From positions 1 through 34,693 of the forward strand of contig JANWWQ010000016.1 in the NCBI GenBank assembly GCA_025055635.1: a stretch of DNA of 34,693 bases. Direction: 5' to 3'. This stretch comes from Flavobacteriales bacterium. GTDB lineage: Bacteria; Bacteroidota; Bacteroidia; CAIKAF01. Numbering within the stretch: the stretch's first letter is position 1; each line of letters begins with the position of its first letter. Under the pieces are notes generated by a model. The model worked only from the letters and a program-made list of their open reading frames with translations, did not search any database and was not told where the DNA came from. Positions 32,976-34,693 of the stretch are shown here, one piece after another. Position numbers and translations under genes: made by a program.

Positions 32976-34693
32976 ATGGTTAGGGTATTTACCAATAGAT
33001 TGGCTGTAGGGGCCATGTGTTTTCTAAAAACTCTGACTTTATGGGCCCAATCAGGCGTTGTGTTCGGACGGGTGGTAGAGGCGGGTACCCTGAAGCCTGT
33101 GCCTTTTGCCAACGTGGTGGTTCAGGGCACTACTAAAGGTGTGAGCACGGACATGGAAGGCCGGTTTGAGCTGAAGGGACTGGCACCGGGCTTTACTAAC
33201 CTTGTGGTATCCTGCCTGGGATATAAGACCACTACCTATCGGGATATTCTTGTCACAAATGCCAAACCGGCCACGGTGGAGATCATTTTGGAACCCACAG
33301 CACGGGAAATTCAAGCTGTCACTGTGGAGAGCGCTCCTTTCAATAAAACGGAGGAAAGTCCTGTTTCTCTGCGTACGGTGGGCATTGCGGAAATAGAGCG
33401 TAATCCGGGAGGTAACCGGGATATTAGCCAGGTAATCAAATCGTTGCCTGGCGTCGCCAGCATACCCACCTTTCGCAACGACATTATTATTCGGGGGGGA
33501 GCTCCTAACGAAAACCGGTTTTATCTGGATGGGGTGGAGGTGCCTTTGATTAACCACTTCCAGACCCAAGGTGCCAGTGGCGGCCCCGTTGGAATAATCA
33601 ATGTGAACCTTATCCGGGAGGTGAATTTCCTGTCCGGCGCGTTCCCGGCTGCTCGTGGCAATGCTCTCAGCTCAGTTCTGGAATTCACGCAGGTGGATGG
33701 TAACAGTGAGCGAAAGAAGTATCGCTTCGCCCTGGGTTCCTCGGACGCGGCTTTCAAGACAGAAGGCCCCTTAGGTCGTAAGGCTACCGGCATTTTTTCA
33801 TTCCGTGCCTCGTATTTGCAGTTTCTGTTCAGGGCCCTGCAACTGCCCTTTTTACCGACTTACTTTGATTGGCAGTACCGCGTGCGCTGGCGGATCGGCA
33901 CTAAAGATGAGCTGCTCTTCATTGGTCTGGCTTCCCTGGATCGGTTCCGGCTTAATTTGGACCAAAATGAAACCGAAGAGCAACGCTACATCCTGCGTGT
34001 AATTCCGGTGAATTATCAATGGTCCTACACAGTGGGTAGTGTTTATCGTCGTTTTACAAAGCAGGGGCGGCATGAGGTTGTCCTGAGCCGCAACATGTTT
34101 CACAACCGAGCTTTTAAGCATCAGGACAATGTGCCCCAAAAAGACTTGCTCCTCCTAGATTACCTCTCGCGGGAAAGTGAAAACAAACTGCGCTACGAAT
34201 ACATTGCCCGCTACGGCGACTGGAAGGTGAACCTAGGCTTCAATGCCGAACATGCCCGCTACACCAACTACACCTATCAGCGTTTAAAAACGTTGGCTGG
34301 ACTGGATACTGTGCGCGTCAATTCCCTCCTTCATATTGGCATAGGAGGGCTTTTTGGTCAGGTTAGCCGCAGTTTTTTCAACAGCCGTTTGGCTGCTTCC
34401 TTTGGTATTCGAAGTGATTTCAATACCTATTCTGAGATTATGCTTAATCCGCTGAGGACGCTCTCTCCACGCCTCAGCCTCAGCCTTCGCATAGGAGAGC
34501 GCTGGGCCCTTAACGCCAACGCAGGCCGTTATTATCAAAGGCCGGCATACACTCTGATGGGCTTTGCGGACTCATCAGGGCGATTAATCAATAAAAAACG
34601 GCTGCGCTATATCCGCTGCGACCATTTGGTGGGGGGCGTGGAATTCAATCCGGGGCCTAATAGCAAAATCACCCTGGAAGGCTTCTGGAAGGT
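32976..34693 (+). CDS. TonB-dependent outer-membrane receptor (C-terminus cut by window edge)
   Basis: An open frame of 572 codons from ATG 32976 to the window end without a stop. A signal peptide covers residues 1-25 (RLAVGAMCFLKTLTLWAQ). A carboxypeptidase-regulatory-like domain follows at about 28-110 (VVFGRVVEAGTLKPVPFANV, GVSTDMEGRFELKGLAPG). The plug is at about 125-235 (GGNRDISQVIKSLPGVAS, DIIIRGGAPNENRFYLDGVEVP, NVNLIREVNFLSGAFPA). From about 245 on there are outer-membrane beta-barrel strands. The protein would bring a scarce substrate through the outer membrane using TonB-ExbBD energy. The substrate is not evident, and no SusD partner lies upstream. Relatives with the IRGGAPNENRFYLDGVEVP plug are annotated simply as TonB-dependent receptors. 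The gene may be controlled through its long structured leader. Confidence 0.92.
   Translation, partial: MVRVFTNRLAVGAMCFLKTLTLWAQSGVVFGRVVEAGTLKPVPFANVVVQGTTKGVSTDMEGRFELKGLAPGFTNLVVSCLGYKTTTYRDILVTNAKPATVEIILEPTAREIQAVTVESAPFNKTEESPVSLRTVGIAEIERNPGGNRDISQVIKSLPGVASIPTFRNDIIIRGGAPNENRFYLDGVEVPLINHFQTQGASGGPVGIINVNLIREVNFLSGAFPAARGNALSSVLEFTQVDGNSERKKYRFALGSSDAAFKTEGPLGRKATGIFSFRASYLQFLFRALQLPFLPTYFDWQYRVRWRIGTKDELLFIGLASLDRFRLNLDQNETEEQRYILRVIPVNYQWSYTVGSVYRRFTKQGRHEVVLSRNMFHNRAFKHQDNVPQKDLLLLDYLSRESENKLRYEYIARYGDWKVNLGFNAEHARYTNYTYQRLKTLAGLDTVRVNSLLHIGIGGLFGQVSRSFFNSRLAASFGIRSDFNTYSEIMLNPLRTLSPRLSLSLRIGERWALNANAGRYYQRPAYTLMGFADSSGRLINKKRLRYIRCDHLVGGVEFNPGPNSKITLEGFWK

Overview
This window looks like chromosomal DNA from a member of the Bacteroidota, probably near the Flavobacteriales. 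The evidence is a type IX secretion (T9SS) sorting-domain protein, a choice-of-anchor L adhesin-like protein, a short primary sigma factor without region 1.1, a complete Na+-NQR operon, a TonB-dependent receptor with an N-terminal carboxypeptidase-regulatory-like domain, the Bacteroidota form of LptD, and few Shine-Dalgarno sequences. The species cannot be fixed from the sequence. No rRNA, tRNA, CRISPR array or intact insertion sequence was seen.

Layout. 1-4074 (minus): a secreted choice-of-anchor L protein, cut by the window edge, lies downstream of mutS. 4169-9100 (minus): an envelope/electron-transfer operon with an N-acetylmuramoyl-L-alanine amidase, an MCE (MlaD-like) lipid-transport protein, a membrane Fe-S protein, a CCG-domain Fe-S protein and a small Bacteroidota-specific protein. 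lptD (9138-11765, plus) diverges from it across only 37 bases. 12086-21058 (plus): an RfbH/ColD-like PMP-dependent sugar dehydratase homologue, then nqrABCDEF and a T9SS cargo protein closed by an intrinsic terminator. 21452-23125 (minus): a FucP-type sugar permease. 23567-26302 (plus): rpoD, rpe and an acyltransferase-3 membrane protein. 26351-30394 (minus): a Crp/Fnr regulator, a Cys-rich DUF2892-like membrane protein, thioredoxin, pyrE, lhgO and an unknown helical protein. 30868-32338: an AT-rich type II restriction-modification cassette bracketed by a 13-base imperfect inverted repeat. 32976-34693 (plus): a TonB-dependent receptor, cut by the window edge, behind a long leader with several hairpins.

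How the genes work together. The first half is mostly cell-envelope biology (LPS insertion, lipid transport, peptidoglycan hydrolysis, T9SS surface proteins) plus respiratory electron transfer (Na+-NQR and a two-protein quinone-linked Fe-S system). The points most worth following up are: the dehydratase homologue, with His at the usual PLP-lysine position and all four [2Fe-2S] cysteines of its closest recognised relatives absent; the Crp/Fnr - DUF2892 - thioredoxin set with a near-perfect palindrome in its promoter region, which resembles a reactive-sulfur response unit; and the restriction-modification cassette with flanking repeats.
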